Assembly (NCBI GenBank): GCA_902797085.1
Contig: CADBRM010000113.1
Coordinates: 1-57,724 of the forward strand
Direction of reading: 5' to 3'
Length of the DNA: 57,724 bases
Source of the DNA: an uncultured Methanobacteriaceae archaeon
GTDB taxonomy: Archaea; Methanobacteriota; Methanobacteria; Methanobacteriales; Methanobacteriaceae
Numbering within the stretch: the first letter of the stretch is position 1; each line of letters opens with the position of its first letter. This document shows positions 9,283 to 18,747 of this stretch, one piece after another. Both the position numbers and the translations under genes were made by a program. Below the pieces are notes generated by a model. The model searched no databases. It was given only the letters and a program-made list of their open reading frames with translations, and was not told where the DNA came from.

Positions 9283-9996
9283 TTATTTAATTAATTCCAT
9301 TTCTAAATCAATATATATTTCTTTACTTATTGATATATTTTTTTCATTAGTTTTTGGATTTCTACTCTCATCTTCTTGACACATCTTATATAGACATACT
9401 CCTCTTTTATGCCAAGTAGGTACATGAGCGATATTTATACCATTTTCATATAGTAATTCATGAATATCCTGTTTTTTTAGTTTGAATAATATTTCAGATG
9501 TTTCCTTTGGAGAATGATTTTTGTTTAAGACACTTTGTGCATAGCTGTTTAAACAATTTCTCCATGCTTCATCCTGCCTCCATTTGAAATACTCCTTTTT
9601 ATGTGCGGCAGTAGTGATTATTCTACAGTCAAAAGATGCAGGTTTAAGCTGGTATACATCTACATCAAACTTATCTTTATTAATTATCAGATGCTTCATA
9701 AATGATGAAGAAATAAATGAAGCTATTATTGAGTCAATTTTTTCTATTCTGCCATTGAATGGACTTTCTTCAAAAAGTATGTTGATTTCATCCGAAAAAG
9801 TGTAAACATATTTAGGATTGAACTCTGTTATTAGGTCTTTAGAAACTTCAATAAATATGTCTCGCAATCTACCGTCAAACGGTTTTTCTAGTTTTAACTG
9901 CTTAGTATACTTTGAAAATGACCTACCATCAACTCTTAACAGCAATGGAATGTCTTCGATTACTTTAAGTTGTGAAAACTGCTCATATTTTTTCAA
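9283..9996 (-). CDS. thg1: tRNA(His) guanylyltransferase family protein (Thg1)
   Basis: 3'-5' nucleotide-adding enzyme that places or repairs G-1 on tRNA-His (237 aa). The metal-binding aspartates are visible in LRVDGRSFSKYT near the N-terminus and in YTFSDEINILF around residue 75. I place the start at TTG 9996: GGGGGA (10003-10008) is then 6-7 bases upstream and the protein begins MKKYEQFSQLK. The TTG at 10002 would lie against that site. Archaeal Thg1 proteins may act mainly in template-dependent repair; which role applies here cannot be read from sequence. Confidence 0.88.
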   Translation of the reverse strand: MKKYEQFSQLKVIEDIPLLLRVDGRSFSKYTKQLKLEKPFDGRLRDIFIEVSKDLITEFNPKYVYTFSDEINILFEESPFNGRIEKIDSIIASFISSSFMKHLIINKDKFDVDVYQLKPASFDCRIITTAAHKKEYFKWRQDEAWRNCLNSYAQSVLNKNHSPKETSEILFKLKKQDIHELLYENGINIAHVPTWHKRGVCLYKMCQEDESRNPKTNEKNISISKEIYIDLEMELIK

Positions 9997-10084
9997 AAAC
10001 AATCCCCCAAATAGTAAAATTAACTATTAATAAGTAAGTAAAAAATTTATAAAAATTATTAGAATAAAACTAAAAAGAAAAAAA

Positions 10085-10107
10085 ATCTATGAATAATTTT
10101 CATAGAT
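10085..10107 (-). terminator. hairpin plus T tract downstream of nadX
   Basis: ATCTATGAA (10085-10093) and TTCATAGAT (10099-10107) form a perfect 9-bp stem with a 5-base loop. On the minus strand it is followed directly by seven Ts and then CTTTTT. It sits 45 bases after the nadX stop and has the textbook form of an intrinsic terminator. Confidence 0.65.
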
Positions 10108-10151
10108 AACCTTTTAAAATAAGATGTAGTTTTAAAACATTTGATATAATA

Positions 10152-10922
10152 TTAAGATCCTATCTGAATAGTTTCAGATAATTTGTTTAATAAACTTGCA
10201 GCTGAAAAAGCAGCTAATAAACTTGTTTTAGGATTATCAGGACTGCTTACATTAGATGTAATTGTAACTAACTCCCCAAATGTTCCTTTGATACGTATTT
10301 CATGAGTATTGTTTTTAATTTTTGGATCTGCAATAATTTTTACATCAGCATCCATTCCTGAAGCTAAGCTTAAAGTTGAAGAAACATTTATATTTTTAGG
10401 AAATTTGTTTACTGCATCGGAAGCTTTACCTTCAAACAAAACTTTCTCTTCATCCCCTTCAAAATCTTGTCCCAAAGATATAGGAGGTTTCCTAGTTACC
10501 AAAGAAACTGACTCTATTTCGCCAAGTCTTGCAGCTTTAACTGTATCTATACCAGTTATTGCCCCAGTTGGAAGATAAATCGTAGCATTGTTGTCTTTAG
10601 CAATTTTTTCTAGATTTAATCTGAACTCTTCATCAAGTAATGCTCCAACACTCATAATTATTACATTGGTCCCACTTTCAAGAATCTGTGGTACAGAACT
10701 ACGTACAGCTGCTTGAGCTGCTGATTCCAATATTAAATCAGAATTTTCTATAAGCTCTTCCAATGAATAAGCAACATTAGCATTTACTTTTTCAGCTAAA
10801 TCTTTTGCACTTTCAACATCCAAATCATAGAAATATGCTAAATCAACATTCAATTTTCCTTCTAATTTAAAATTGACCAAAGTATTAGCTATAGATCCAC
10901 AACCCATAATCCCTACTTTCAT
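10152..10922 (-). CDS. nadX: L-aspartate dehydrogenase
   Basis: Oxidises L-aspartate to iminoaspartate with NAD(P), feeding quinolinate and NAD synthesis in place of NadB (256 aa). The Rossmann motif GIMGCGSIANT opens the protein. YLPTGAITGIDTVKAA and TRKPP are typical of the family. The C-terminal domain carries the conserved NNTHEIRIKG segment. I use ATG 10922, which has TGGAG 7 bases before it, rather than the TTG three bases upstream. It follows the PRC-barrel gene by 12 bases and probably shares its transcript. Confidence 0.92.
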   Translation of the reverse strand: MKVGIMGCGSIANTLVNFKLEGKLNVDLAYFYDLDVESAKDLAEKVNANVAYSLEELIENSDLILESAAQAAVRSSVPQILESGTNVIIMSVGALLDEEFRLNLEKIAKDNNATIYLPTGAITGIDTVKAARLGEIESVSLVTRKPPISLGQDFEGDEEKVLFEGKASDAVNKFPKNINVSSTLSLASGMDADVKIIADPKIKNNTHEIRIKGTFGELVTITSNVSSPDNPKTSLLAAFSAASLLNKLSETIQIGS

Positions 10923-10934
10923 CAAATAACTCCA

Positions 10935-11315
10935 TTAGTTAGCTTTTGCTGCTTTATTTATAGCAGGTCTTTTAGGATTAGGAGCATTTATTCTTTTTTG
11001 TGAAGATTGATATTGATTTAATTTGTTTTGATCAACTAAAATAATATCCCCTACTGCTAAAACAAGTTCATAAGGAATATCAATAATACCTTCTGCTCTT
11101 ACAGGATTTACATCTTCTTCTTCAGGTACAAGTCTCATGGAATTTCTTAATACATCCCTTAAACCTACGTTTCTATTGTCTTCGGTTAAAGCTTTGGTTT
11201 TAAAAAATGAAATTCTTCCTTTTTTAATGTTTAAAACTACTTCGTTAACTTGTCCTATGTATTTTCCTTCTGTATTGTAGATATTTAAATTGTAAAACTT
11301 AGATAAATTTACCAT
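10935..11315 (-). CDS. PRC-barrel domain protein
   Basis: Small (126 aa) archaeal PRC-barrel protein. Residues ~1-80 form the beta-barrel pattern (YNTEGKYIGQVNEVVLNI, then later VGDIILVD), followed by a basic, proline-containing tail (about 100-126, NPKRPAINKAAKAN) that could bind RNA or DNA. PRC barrels occur in RimM and photosynthetic proteins, but the archaeal stand-alone forms have no firm role. ATG 11315 has GGTGGT just upstream; a TTG at 11339 is less likely. Its tight spacing with nadX is noted without a known reason. Confidence 0.75.
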   Translation of the reverse strand: MVNLSKFYNLNIYNTEGKYIGQVNEVVLNIKKGRISFFKTKALTEDNRNVGLRDVLRNSMRLVPEEEDVNPVRAEGIIDIPYELVLAVGDIILVDQNKLNQYQSSQKRINAPNPKRPAINKAAKAN

Positions 11316-11601
11316 ATTACCACCAAATGTTTTTTTCAATGTAATTAACGATATGTCTTTTATACTCTCTAAAAAGGTCTAATATCCTTAATTTAAAATT
11401 ATTAAAAAATAATTTCTAATCTATTTATTATATGTAAAACATATTATATAAATTTATTTTTTATTTAAAAATCCTTTTTTATAAAAGTCGTAAAAATGTT
11501 CAAGTTTTTAGTTCATTTAAAGAAAAAACAATTTTTAAATTAAATAACTACATAAATATTAGTAAGAAATTATTTTTTTAAAAATAAACAAGGGGAAAAT
11601 T

Positions 11602-12327
11602 ATGTGGGATACTAGTAAAGATTATAGATTAAGAGTAGCAGAAAAAGCCATAGAACAATTTATTAGAGTAGTTGAAGGATCTAACCTTCGAGGTTCCTGG
11701 AATAAAAAACAAGTAAGGTTAATTGCAAAAAACATGAATCCGGACATTCAGACAATGTACTATTCTTATGTTTCTCCTCAAGAATTAGCAGAAACTCCAC
11801 AAATGGAAAAATTATTAAAGGGCGTTGATGAAATTATTGATAATTTGGGTGGAGAGGATTATTCTAAAAAATTCTTAGCTGAATTAAATCGTGAAGAACG
11901 TGAAAAATTAGAATTACCATTATCTAAAATGAAATTCTTCTTTAATACAATTAGAGGATTACCGGATAGACTTAAATTAGGTGAAATAGATGATCCTGTA
12001 ATTGGTGTTGATATTAAGGTTGGAGAACTTGTAAGTGTTAGTAAACATCCAAATACTGATACTTTAATGGTTTGTAACGTTAATTTAGGTAAACGTGCAA
12101 TAACTGTTATTACAAACGATTTAACTGTAAAAGACAATGATAAAGTTGCAGTAGCCCTTTTGCCACCAAGTGCATTTATGGGAATCAGTAGTGAAGGTAT
12201 GTTCCTTGGTGCTGGAGAAGGTATTCTAAAAGATGTTGAAGGAGAGTTAGGTAGTCTTCCACAACACATCGATGTAGCAGCCTTTAATGAAACCAGAAAT
12301 TTAGTTGATCAATTTTTAAAAGAGTAA
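11602..12327 (+). CDS. tRNA-binding OB-fold protein
   Basis: The C-terminal ~115 residues (about 125-241) are a tRNA-binding (EMAP/CsaA/MetRS-beta) OB fold: [20 protein letters not shown] in variant form, then [19 protein letters not shown]. The N-terminal ~120 residues are helical and start [12 protein letters not shown]. Stand-alone proteins of this kind in methanogens probably assist aminoacyl-tRNA synthetases or tRNA handling. ATG 11602 has AGGGGA upstream. It lies alone after a 260-base AT-rich spacer and is convergent with the pilin gene. Confidence 0.8.
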   Translation: MWDTSKDYRLRVAEKAIEQFIRVVEGSNLRGSWNKKQVRLIAKNMNPDIQTMYYSYVSPQELAETPQMEKLLKGVDEIIDNLGGEDYSKKFLAELNREEREKLELPLSKMKFFFNTIRGLPDRLKLGEIDDPVIGVDIKVGELVSVSKHPNTDTLMVCNVNLGKRAITVITNDLTVKDNDKVAVALLPPSAFMGISSEGMFLGAGEGILKDVEGELGSLPQHIDVAAFNETRNLVDQFLKE

Positions 12328-12342
12328 CTCCACCCCACCTTT

Positions 12343-12531
12343 TTATTTTAAATATGTTTTTATATTATCTATCTTATTTTTCAAATTTTCCACTTCAGTA
12401 TTGTTTATTTCACTTGTAAAATCGGACAGATAGTCTTTATACATAGATAACGCCACTATCACTATCATCACAATACCCGCCAACAACAATATCAATTCTG
12501 CAGAAACCTGACCGGACACATCATTCATCAT
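12343..12531 (-). CDS. class III signal peptide (pilin-like) protein
   Basis: 62-aa protein with an archaeal class III prepilin signature. The short N-terminus MMNDVSG is followed by QVSAELILLLAG, matching the Q-x-S-x-E-x3-L motif cut by EppA-type prepilin peptidase just before the Gln. One hydrophobic helix (~12-30) and a charged helix follow. The residue before Gly-Gln is Ser rather than the common Lys/Arg. ATG 12531 lies immediately after the TadC-like gene's stop, with GGGTG upstream, so the two are translationally coupled. Confidence 0.75.
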   Translation of the reverse strand: MMNDVSGQVSAELILLLAGIVMIVIVALSMYKDYLSDFTSEINNTEVENLKNKIDNIKTYLK

Positions 12532-12532
12532 A

Positions 12533-13453
12533 TTACACACCCAATATTCCTTTAAATAATATCTGAGAACAATAATACACCAGTAATGATAAAGGTAAGA
12601 CCATTATAATGTATTTAATTCCCTTTTTACCATCCGAATACATGACTATACCCAACAATATACATACCAGAATAGCTTGTATTACAACATAACCCATACT
12701 TGCAGTAGGTATTGCTGTGGCCAATGGATTTTCTCTACCAATTTGACCGATAAATTCTGAGTATAATCTTATCATACCCAATGCAAAGGGAGTTGCTATA
12801 ATAGAAGATATTAATAAAAACATTACAGACATCATAACACCGGCTTTCCTTTCTTTCTTTAACATTAAAGTATCTGTCAAATCATCAGCCATTGCATCCA
12901 ATACTTCTGATAAATCTCCCCCTGATTCCCTATTATGAACAATAATTTGAAATGTATGTTTTAAGTTATCCGAATTGTTTTTATATGCTATGTCCATAAA
13001 TGCTTCATCAAATGGTCTTCCAAAACTAGTTTCCAGCAATGCTCTTTTTATTTCATCATTTAATGAATTATTTATGGTAGTTGATAGTTCATTGAAAGCG
13101 GATTCCAATCCAAAACCTACTTTAATTAAAGCAGACAATTGTCTTAAATAATCTGGCAAATCCACTTCGATGCTTTCCAATCGTCTTTCATTTTTATAAT
13201 AAAGATAAAATGCAACTAAGACAGGTATGGTAAATGACAACATTGAGTACAGCATATTGACATTAAATAGAATACAAATCACTGTTGTGACAATAAAAAT
13301 GAAAATTGTTGTAAGGGATATTATAGCAATTAAATCTTCAATTTTTATAAATATATTTACATCGATTAACTTTCTTTGTAAAGAAGTAATTGTATTATCA
13401 GAAAGTGTTACTTTTATATAATTGCTCAGTATTTTGATTAATTTTCTATACAT
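12533..13453 (-). CDS. TadC-like pilus assembly membrane protein (T2SSF domain)
   Basis: Platform protein of a type IV-like pilus (306 aa). Two hydrophobic helices occur near residues 40-85. A cytoplasmic T2SSF domain (~90-210) contains ALIKVGFGLESAFNEL and the family's second half GGDLSEVLDAMADDL. Further helices end the protein. It is half the size of FlaJ-type proteins, as in Tad/EppA-dependent systems where TadB and TadC are separate. Its partner pilin follows directly; the matching ATPase and second T2SSF gene lie at 19780-22010 on the other strand. Confidence 0.82.
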   Translation of the reverse strand: MYRKLIKILSNYIKVTLSDNTITSLQRKLIDVNIFIKIEDLIAIISLTTIFIFIVTTVICILFNVNMLYSMLSFTIPVLVAFYLYYKNERRLESIEVDLPDYLRQLSALIKVGFGLESAFNELSTTINNSLNDEIKRALLETSFGRPFDEAFMDIAYKNNSDNLKHTFQIIVHNRESGGDLSEVLDAMADDLTDTLMLKKERKAGVMMSVMFLLISSIIATPFALGMIRLYSEFIGQIGRENPLATAIPTASMGYVVIQAILVCILLGIVMYSDGKKGIKYIIMVLPLSLLVYYCSQILFKGILGV

Positions 13454-13528
13454 AACTACATTGCTATGAAATAATTATTGAAATAAATAATATATAAATA
13501 TTACTAAAAAGAAAAAAAGTATGAAAAA

Positions 13529-14530
13529 TTATAATGTGAAATCTAATTTTTTATCAAGACTTGTCAGAACTTTAGTGTTCTTACCGACAAGAACATCATC
13601 TTCAATTCTCACACCAAATTCTCCGGGAATATAAATACCAGGTTCTGCTGTGATAACCATGCTCTCCTCCAATATTCCTTTTGCCTTGTTGGAAATAATC
13701 GGATCCTCATGAATATCCAAACCAAAACCGTGTCCGGTACTATGAATAAAATATTCACCATAACCGTACTCAGATATTACATCCCTTGCAGCATTGTCAA
13801 CATCAGCATAACTAACCCCAGGAGCAATAGTTTTTATAGCAGCCTTTTGTGCTTCCAAAACAATATTCCATATTTCTTCCTGACGTTCGGTATCAATAAA
13901 AGTTCTGGTTATGTCAGAACAGTAATGATCATATTTTGCACCCCAATCCACTACAATAGGTGTTTCAACACGGTTCATGGATGTTTCTGAATGAGGTGAA
14001 CTAGAACGTTTTCCACCAGCAACTATCGTATCAAAAGCAGGTTTTATTGAACCGTTAATGGTCATGTCAAATTCCAACGATGCAGCTGCAAATTTTTCTG
14101 TACTTGAAAAATCAATTTCCATTATGGCATTTTCTGCAATGCCTATGGAATTTTTAATATTGGTAATTTCTTCCTTGGTTTTTGTTTTCCTTTTATCTGT
14201 AAAGACATTTGAAGTTTTGATTGATGATATATCATCAGCCAAATGTTTTACCATCCCAAATTCCAATGAACTTTCTACAGCAACATTACCTGTGAGTAAT
14301 TCCTTAATTTCAGAAAATTTTATAATATCCCTCGTTTCTATCTCTGCTTTTTCCTCAGCAGATTCTTTATCAATACTGTTGACATATAAAATTGGTTCGT
14401 CCGTTATAATCAAATATGCTGTACTGGAAGGATAGAAACCAGAGATATATTTGATGTTTTCTGGTGAATAAACAAACATGGAATCTATATTTTCATCGTT
14501 TAATTGATTTAATATTTCTTCGTTTTTCAT
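13529..14530 (-). CDS. pepQ: M24 family metallopeptidase (Xaa-Pro dipeptidase-like)
   Basis: 333-aa peptidase of the pita-bread fold. The creatinase-like N-terminal domain covers ~1-125. The catalytic domain has all five metal ligands: two Asp in VDWGAKYDHYCSDITRTF, His in HSTGHGFGLDIHE, Glu in TAEPGIYIPG and Glu in GVRIEDDVLV. It probably cleaves dipeptides or peptides with proline at the second position. ATG 14530 follows GAGGT by 6-7 bases. It appears to be a single-gene unit between the pilin pair and ycaO. Confidence 0.88.
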   Translation of the reverse strand: MKNEEILNQLNDENIDSMFVYSPENIKYISGFYPSSTAYLIITDEPILYVNSIDKESAEEKAEIETRDIIKFSEIKELLTGNVAVESSLEFGMVKHLADDISSIKTSNVFTDKRKTKTKEEITNIKNSIGIAENAIMEIDFSSTEKFAAASLEFDMTINGSIKPAFDTIVAGGKRSSSPHSETSMNRVETPIVVDWGAKYDHYCSDITRTFIDTERQEEIWNIVLEAQKAAIKTIAPGVSYADVDNAARDVISEYGYGEYFIHSTGHGFGLDIHEDPIISNKAKGILEESMVITAEPGIYIPGEFGVRIEDDVLVGKNTKVLTSLDKKLDFTL

Positions 14531-14694
14531 ACCAATACCTCTTCAATTGTTAAATACTAATATAAATATCTATTTTATTATCTTAAAAATATTTATTAAA
14601 AGAAGAAGAATCCTTAAAGAAAAAAACATAACTAAACTAAACTACAAAAATAATAATATTTGAAGAATAATATTAAAATAAAAATTTGATAAAA

Positions 14695-15888
14695 ATGTTA
14701 AACGAATCACCAGTTACTTATAAAAAATCCACTCATAGAACAAAAAGTCCTGAAGAGACTTTAGAACAAATATCTAAAATAACATTAGATATAGGATTAA
14801 CAAGAACCTCAAACATTACACACCTGGATAGAATAAAAATTCCTGTTTTTACTTCAGTACGTCCTTTAGCAGAGGAAGGTGCAGTTAGTATTTATGCCGG
14901 TAAAGGTCCAACCGAAATACATGCAAAAGTATCATCAATAATGGAAGCAATTGAAAGATATTCTGCTGAAATGCAGAATAGTGATAAAACAATTGTGAAA
15001 AAATATGATGAAAAAGATTGTATTAATCCTGAAGAATTGATTTTACCCAGAAATAGTTATAATGATGAAGAATTAGAATGGTGTGAAGGTTATTCTGTTG
15101 TTACAGATGAGAAAATATTGATTCCTTCAAATGCAGTATTCCATCCTTACAATAATGATTCTGTAAAACATTTATTTTTATCAAACACTAACGGTTTAGC
15201 TTCCGGTAACAGTCTTGAAGAAGCTGTTTTTCATGGCATGATGGAAGTTGTGGAAAGGGATTCCTGGAGTTTATTTGAGGCATTCAAAGAAGAAAAAAGA
15301 GAAATAATTTGTGATAATTCAACTAATGAATACATTCTGGAATTAATTGAAAAATTTAATGAGGCTAACGTTTCTATCAAATTAATTGATTTAACAAGTG
15401 AAAATAAGATTCCAACAATCGGTGCAGTATCTGAAGACTTATCCCTTAAGGATCCGGCATTATTAACATTAGGTATTGGTACACATTTAGATCCCGAAAT
15501 AGCAGCAATAAGAGCAATTACAGAAGTTGCACAAAGCAGAGCAACCCAAATTCATGGTACTCGTGAAGACACTACCCGTGCAAATTTACTAAGAGAAACC
15601 GGTTATGACCGCATGAAAAGGTTAAATAAGCATTGGTTTAGAGAATCAGAGAATAGTATTGATTTAAATGACATGAAAGATTATTCTCAAGATACTTTTA
15701 AAGAAAATATTGAGAAAAGTATGGAAATGCTAAAATTATCCGATATTCACAATGCATATTATGTTGATTTAACAAGAGAAATTGGTATTCCTGTTGTCCG
15801 TTCAATAATTCCGGGAATGGAAGTGTACAGTGTTGATACTTCAAGAGTTGGTAAAAGATTGATTCCAGACAAATATTTGGTCGAATAA
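14695..15888 (+). CDS. YcaO protein, probable McrA thioglycine synthesis (methanogenesis marker 1)
   Basis: YcaO enzymes use ATP to activate a backbone amide; the methanogen form installs thioglycine in the active site of methyl-coenzyme M reductase. Length is 397 aa. ATP/Mg-binding segments are visible: [13 protein letters not shown], then [13 protein letters not shown], and [14 protein letters not shown] (the ExxQxR motif). No TfuA partner gene lies next to it. The ATG at 14695 lacks a clear Shine-Dalgarno site, and an upstream TTG (14686) is possible. It leads a same-strand run with pth2, mfnE, a zinc finger gene and aEF1B. Confidence 0.85.
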   Translation: MLNESPVTYKKSTHRTKSPEETLEQISKITLDIGLTRTSNITHLDRIKIPVFTSVRPLAEEGAVSIYAGKGPTEIHAKVSSIMEAIERYSAEMQNSDKTIVKKYDEKDCINPEELILPRNSYNDEELEWCEGYSVVTDEKILIPSNAVFHPYNNDSVKHLFLSNTNGLASGNSLEEAVFHGMMEVVERDSWSLFEAFKEEKREIICDNSTNEYILELIEKFNEANVSIKLIDLTSENKIPTIGAVSEDLSLKDPALLTLGIGTHLDPEIAAIRAITEVAQSRATQIHGTREDTTRANLLRETGYDRMKRLNKHWFRESENSIDLNDMKDYSQDTFKENIEKSMEMLKLSDIHNAYYVDLTREIGIPVVRSIIPGMEVYSVDTSRVGKRLIPDKYLVE

Positions 15889-15904
15889 GAAAAAGGGGAA
15901 TGAA

Positions 15905-16243
15905 ATGAAACAAGCAATAATAGTTAGAACCGATTTAAAAATGGGTAAAGGCAAGATTGCTGCACAAGCATGTCACGCCAGTCTTGAATGCTATAAAAGA
16001 GCAGATAAACGAAAAATCAGAGAATGGGAACTGTTTGGTCAGAAAAAGGTTGTCCTGAAAGTTTCATCAGAAATGGAATTGTTAGAATTACATACTATGG
16101 CCAAAGCTACCGATTTACCTTGTGCCTTAATTACTGATGCAGGCCATACACAAATAGAACCCAGCACCAGAACATGTTTAGGAATTGGACCCGGACCTGA
16201 TGAAGAAATAGATAAGTTAACAGGACATTTAAAATTATTATAG
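15905..16243 (+). CDS. pth2: peptidyl-tRNA hydrolase, archaeal type (Pth2)
   Basis: Cleaves peptidyl-tRNA released from stalled ribosomes (112 aa, usual length). The conserved [17 protein letters not shown] opens the protein, with the essential Lys and Ser/His region. The C-terminal half holds [15 protein letters not shown] and GIGPGP. ATG 15905 follows AAAGGGGAA, 16 bases after the ycaO stop, so it is probably cotranscribed with it. Confidence 0.95.
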   Translation: MKQAIIVRTDLKMGKGKIAAQACHASLECYKRADKRKIREWELFGQKKVVLKVSSEMELLELHTMAKATDLPCALITDAGHTQIEPSTRTCLGIGPGPDEEIDKLTGHLKLL

Positions 16244-16252
16244 GTTGTTGCT

Positions 16253-16912
16253 ATGGTTACTGTAGTAAAAATTGGCGGTAGTTTATTTCCCAAATACACA
16301 AAGAATTTATGTAAACGTTTAACTAAATCCAAAGAGAAAATAGTTTTAGTTAACGGTGGTGGAGAATTAGCCAACATCATTCGAGAATTTAACAAATACA
16401 ATAATTTTTCTAATGACATCAATCACTGGAATGCCATAGAATGCATGGACATAATAGGAAAGTTTATTGCTGATGAAAATAAGGATATTGTACTAATCAA
16501 TAGTTTGGATAAAATTGGAGAAGTCCATGATATGAATAAGACACCATTATTGTTAACTTATGAACTTCTAAAAAAAGAAGATCCCTTGGAACACTCATGG
16601 GATGTTACTAGTGATTCTATTGCTTGCTGGGTGGCAAATCAAATAAATGCCAAACTATTAATATTAACAAATGTAGATGGTATATATAGTGGTAACATTT
16701 CTTCAAATGATAAAAAACTAATTAAAAGCATTAGTGCAAATGAACTATTATTTTTAAAAGAAACTTGTGTTGATAAATGTTTACCTAAATTACTGATTAA
16801 ATATCATTTAAACTGTTTTGTAATGAATGGGAAATACCCTGATAGGGTTATGGCTCATTTAAACAATGATAATAATTATAACAATTTTTATACAATAATA
16901 GGAGGAGAATAG
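16253..16912 (+). CDS. mfnE: amino acid kinase family protein, probable methanofuran kinase MfnE
   Basis: Amino-acid-kinase fold (219 aa): VVKIGGSLF at the N-terminus, [14 protein letters not shown], and TNVDGIYSG late in the sequence. Its small size and methanogen setting fit MfnE, which phosphorylates (5-(aminomethyl)furan-3-yl)methyl phosphate in methanofuran synthesis. Assignment to MfnE rather than another kinase of this fold is by family resemblance only. It starts 9 bases after pth2 and ends just before the GGAGGAGA site of the next gene. Confidence 0.62.
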   Translation: MVTVVKIGGSLFPKYTKNLCKRLTKSKEKIVLVNGGGELANIIREFNKYNNFSNDINHWNAIECMDIIGKFIADENKDIVLINSLDKIGEVHDMNKTPLLLTYELLKKEDPLEHSWDVTSDSIACWVANQINAKLLILTNVDGIYSGNISSNDKKLIKSISANELLFLKETCVDKCLPKLLIKYHLNCFVMNGKYPDRVMAHLNNDNNYNNFYTIIGGE

Positions 16913-16913
16913 T

Positions 16914-17078
16914 ATGGCAGATAAAATGACTTGTACATCATGTAAACAAGAAATTTCACCTATCGATGAATATGTAAAATTCCACTGCCCAGAATGTGAT
17001 GCAGAAATTTACAGATGTCCTAAATGCAGAACTTTCGGACACGAATACACTTGTGAATGTGGTTTTAAAGGACCATAG
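16914..17078 (+). CDS. small zinc-finger protein (54 aa)
   Basis: A 54-residue protein with CTSC, CPEC, CPKC and CEC cysteine pairs, enough for two zinc knuckles, plus a single tract rich in acidic residues. It matches the archaeal HVO_2753-type small zinc-finger family, usually found beside aEF1B. ATG 16914 follows a strong GGAGGAGA site (16901-16908). The gap to aEF1B is 36 bases. It is likely a translation-associated nucleic-acid-binding protein; the role is inferred from context. Confidence 0.85.
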   Translation: MADKMTCTSCKQEISPIDEYVKFHCPECDAEIYRCPKCRTFGHEYTCECGFKGP

Positions 17079-17114
17079 ATTTTTTGACTTAATAAATATA
17101 TAGGAGATTTGATT

Positions 17115-17381
17115 ATGGGAGAAGTAGCAGTTACATTAAAAGTTATGCCTGAAAGTCCTGAAGTAGACTTAGAAGGATTAAAAGAACAAATCAAAAACAC
17201 AGTTGAAGAAAACGTTTTAGAAAGAATCGAAGAAGAACCTATCGGATTCGGATTAGTTGCATTAATAGTAACAATTGTAGTTGATGATGGTGAAGGTGGA
17301 AGTGAACCTACCGAAGAAGCTATCGCAGCACTCGATGACGTAGCAACTGTAGAAGTTACTCACATGACAAGATTAATGTAA
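17115..17381 (+). CDS. ef1b: translation elongation factor aEF-1beta
   Basis: Guanine nucleotide exchange factor for aEF-1alpha (88 aa, the usual archaeal length). The alpha/beta sandwich sequence is clear, with KVMPESPEVDLEGLK near the start and IEEEPIGFGLVALI in the middle. ATG 17115 has AGGAG 8 bases upstream; a TTG six bases before is not needed. It closes the ycaO-pth2-mfnE-zinc finger series and is followed by a hairpin and T tract. Confidence 0.95.
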   Translation: MGEVAVTLKVMPESPEVDLEGLKEQIKNTVEENVLERIEEEPIGFGLVALIVTIVVDDGEGGSEPTEEAIAALDDVATVEVTHMTRLM

Positions 17382-17397
17382 ATATATTAATATTTAC
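17378..17397 (+). terminator. hairpin over the aEF1B stop, then T tract
   Basis: GTAAATAT (17378-17385) and ATATTTAC (17390-17397) form a perfect 8-bp stem with an ATTA loop. The stop codon 17379-17381 is in the left arm. CATCTTTTTTTATTTC follows. Confidence 0.6.
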
Positions 17398-17508
17398 TAA
17401 CAACCATCTTTTTTTATTTCAATTAATTTTTAAGATTTTTTTTCTCTATCCGAATCTGTGATAAAATATAAGTAATACTTTTTTACATATTAAGTAATAA
17501 TAATTGTT

Positions 17509-18747
17509 ATGATTGATATAATTTTTGCAATATTTTTAGGAATAATCTGTGGAATAATAACCGGAATAACTCCAGGACTACATGTAAATACCATAGGAAT
17601 AATAATATTCTCTTTATCAGACAAAATTCTGAATTATACAACACCAATAACACTATGCTCATACTTTGTTAGTGTAGCAATATGTCATGCAATGATAGAA
17701 TTCATACCCTCATTACTTATGGGAATTCCTGATGAAGACACAATACTTAGCATCCAGCCTGGACATAGATTACTTTTCAAAGGTAAAGGAAAAAAAGCCA
17801 TTAGACTAATTAGCTTTGGAGGATTTCTTTCAATAACCATATTAATTGTACTGCTTCCAATTCTAATAATCATATTACCCCTGATTTATGGATTATTTAA
17901 AGATTATATAGGTTATTTATTATTAATTACCATGATAATATTTTTAATACGATTCAATAAGAAAAATACCCGATATAAAAGTATATTGCTATTTTTAGTA
18001 TCCGGAATTTTGGGGTTGCTTGTATTAAATAGTAATATTGGCAGTAATTTAGGATTATTAGCCATGTTATCAGGATTATTCAGCATCAGTAGTTTAATTT
18101 TCAGTATTAACAATAAATCCAATATCCCGCCACAAGATGAGGATAAGAGCATTTTGATTGATAACAAATTTTTTAAATCCACTTTTGCGGGAAGCATTTC
18201 AGGATGCATACTTGGACTGTTACCTGGTCTTGGGCCTGCACAAGGAACCATTATTGCACAATGCCTAACGTTCAATAAGAATATTTCTGCTGAAGAATTT
18301 TTAATAACAAATAGTGGGGTAAATATCTCAGATACACTATTCTCACTAATCTCATTGTATTTGATAAACAATCCCCGAAGTGCCATTAGTGTTTATATCA
18401 GTAATATTTTACCTAATATTGAATTTATGCACATAATGTTGTTTATTTTCATTAGTTTAGTAACTGTTTCGGTATCCTGTGTTGTTTCAATAAAATTAGG
18501 TGATTTCCTAATAGAACACATGTTTAAATTAGATTATAAAAAAATAAATTTGACTATCATCATATTGATAAGTACAATAATAACAATATTTACGATATTT
18601 ACCAATGCCTGTTTATGGTTTGTTTTATTGTGCTACATCACAAGCATAGCATTAGGCTTATTGGCAAATGTTCTTGATTTGAGTAAAAGTAATCTGATGG
18701 GAGTATTAATCATCCCATCAATATTGACATATCTGGGATTGCTGTAG
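17509..18747 (+). CDS. TctA-family integral membrane protein
   Basis: 412-aa polytopic membrane protein of the archaeal TctA-like family (COG1784). About ten hydrophobic helices are seen. Two inverted-repeat glycine/proline loops mark the family: GITPGLHVN near residue 20 and GLLPGLGPAQGTI around residue 240. In bacteria TctA is the large permease of tripartite carboxylate transporters, but no periplasmic binding protein or small TctB-like gene is present here, so substrate and even transport are unproven. No clear ribosome-binding site precedes ATG 17509. Confidence 0.75.
   Translation: MIDIIFAIFLGIICGIITGITPGLHVNTIGIIIFSLSDKILNYTTPITLCSYFVSVAICHAMIEFIPSLLMGIPDEDTILSIQPGHRLLFKGKGKKAIRLISFGGFLSITILIVLLPILIIILPLIYGLFKDYIGYLLLITMIIFLIRFNKKNTRYKSILLFLVSGILGLLVLNSNIGSNLGLLAMLSGLFSISSLIFSINNKSNIPPQDEDKSILIDNKFFKSTFAGSISGCILGLLPGLGPAQGTIIAQCLTFNKNISAEEFLITNSGVNISDTLFSLISLYLINNPRSAISVYISNILPNIEFMHIMLFIFISLVTVSVSCVVSIKLGDFLIEHMFKLDYKKINLTIIILISTIITIFTIFTNACLWFVLLCYITSIALGLLANVLDLSKSNLMGVLIIPSILTYLGLL

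Noticed and set aside
9997-10002. TTG 10002 as the thg1 start
   Set aside because: It leaves about one base to the GGGGGA site; TTG 9996 has normal spacing.
17509-18747. A tripartite tricarboxylate transporter operon
   Set aside because: Only the TctA-like permease is present; no binding protein or TctB-like partner adjoins it.
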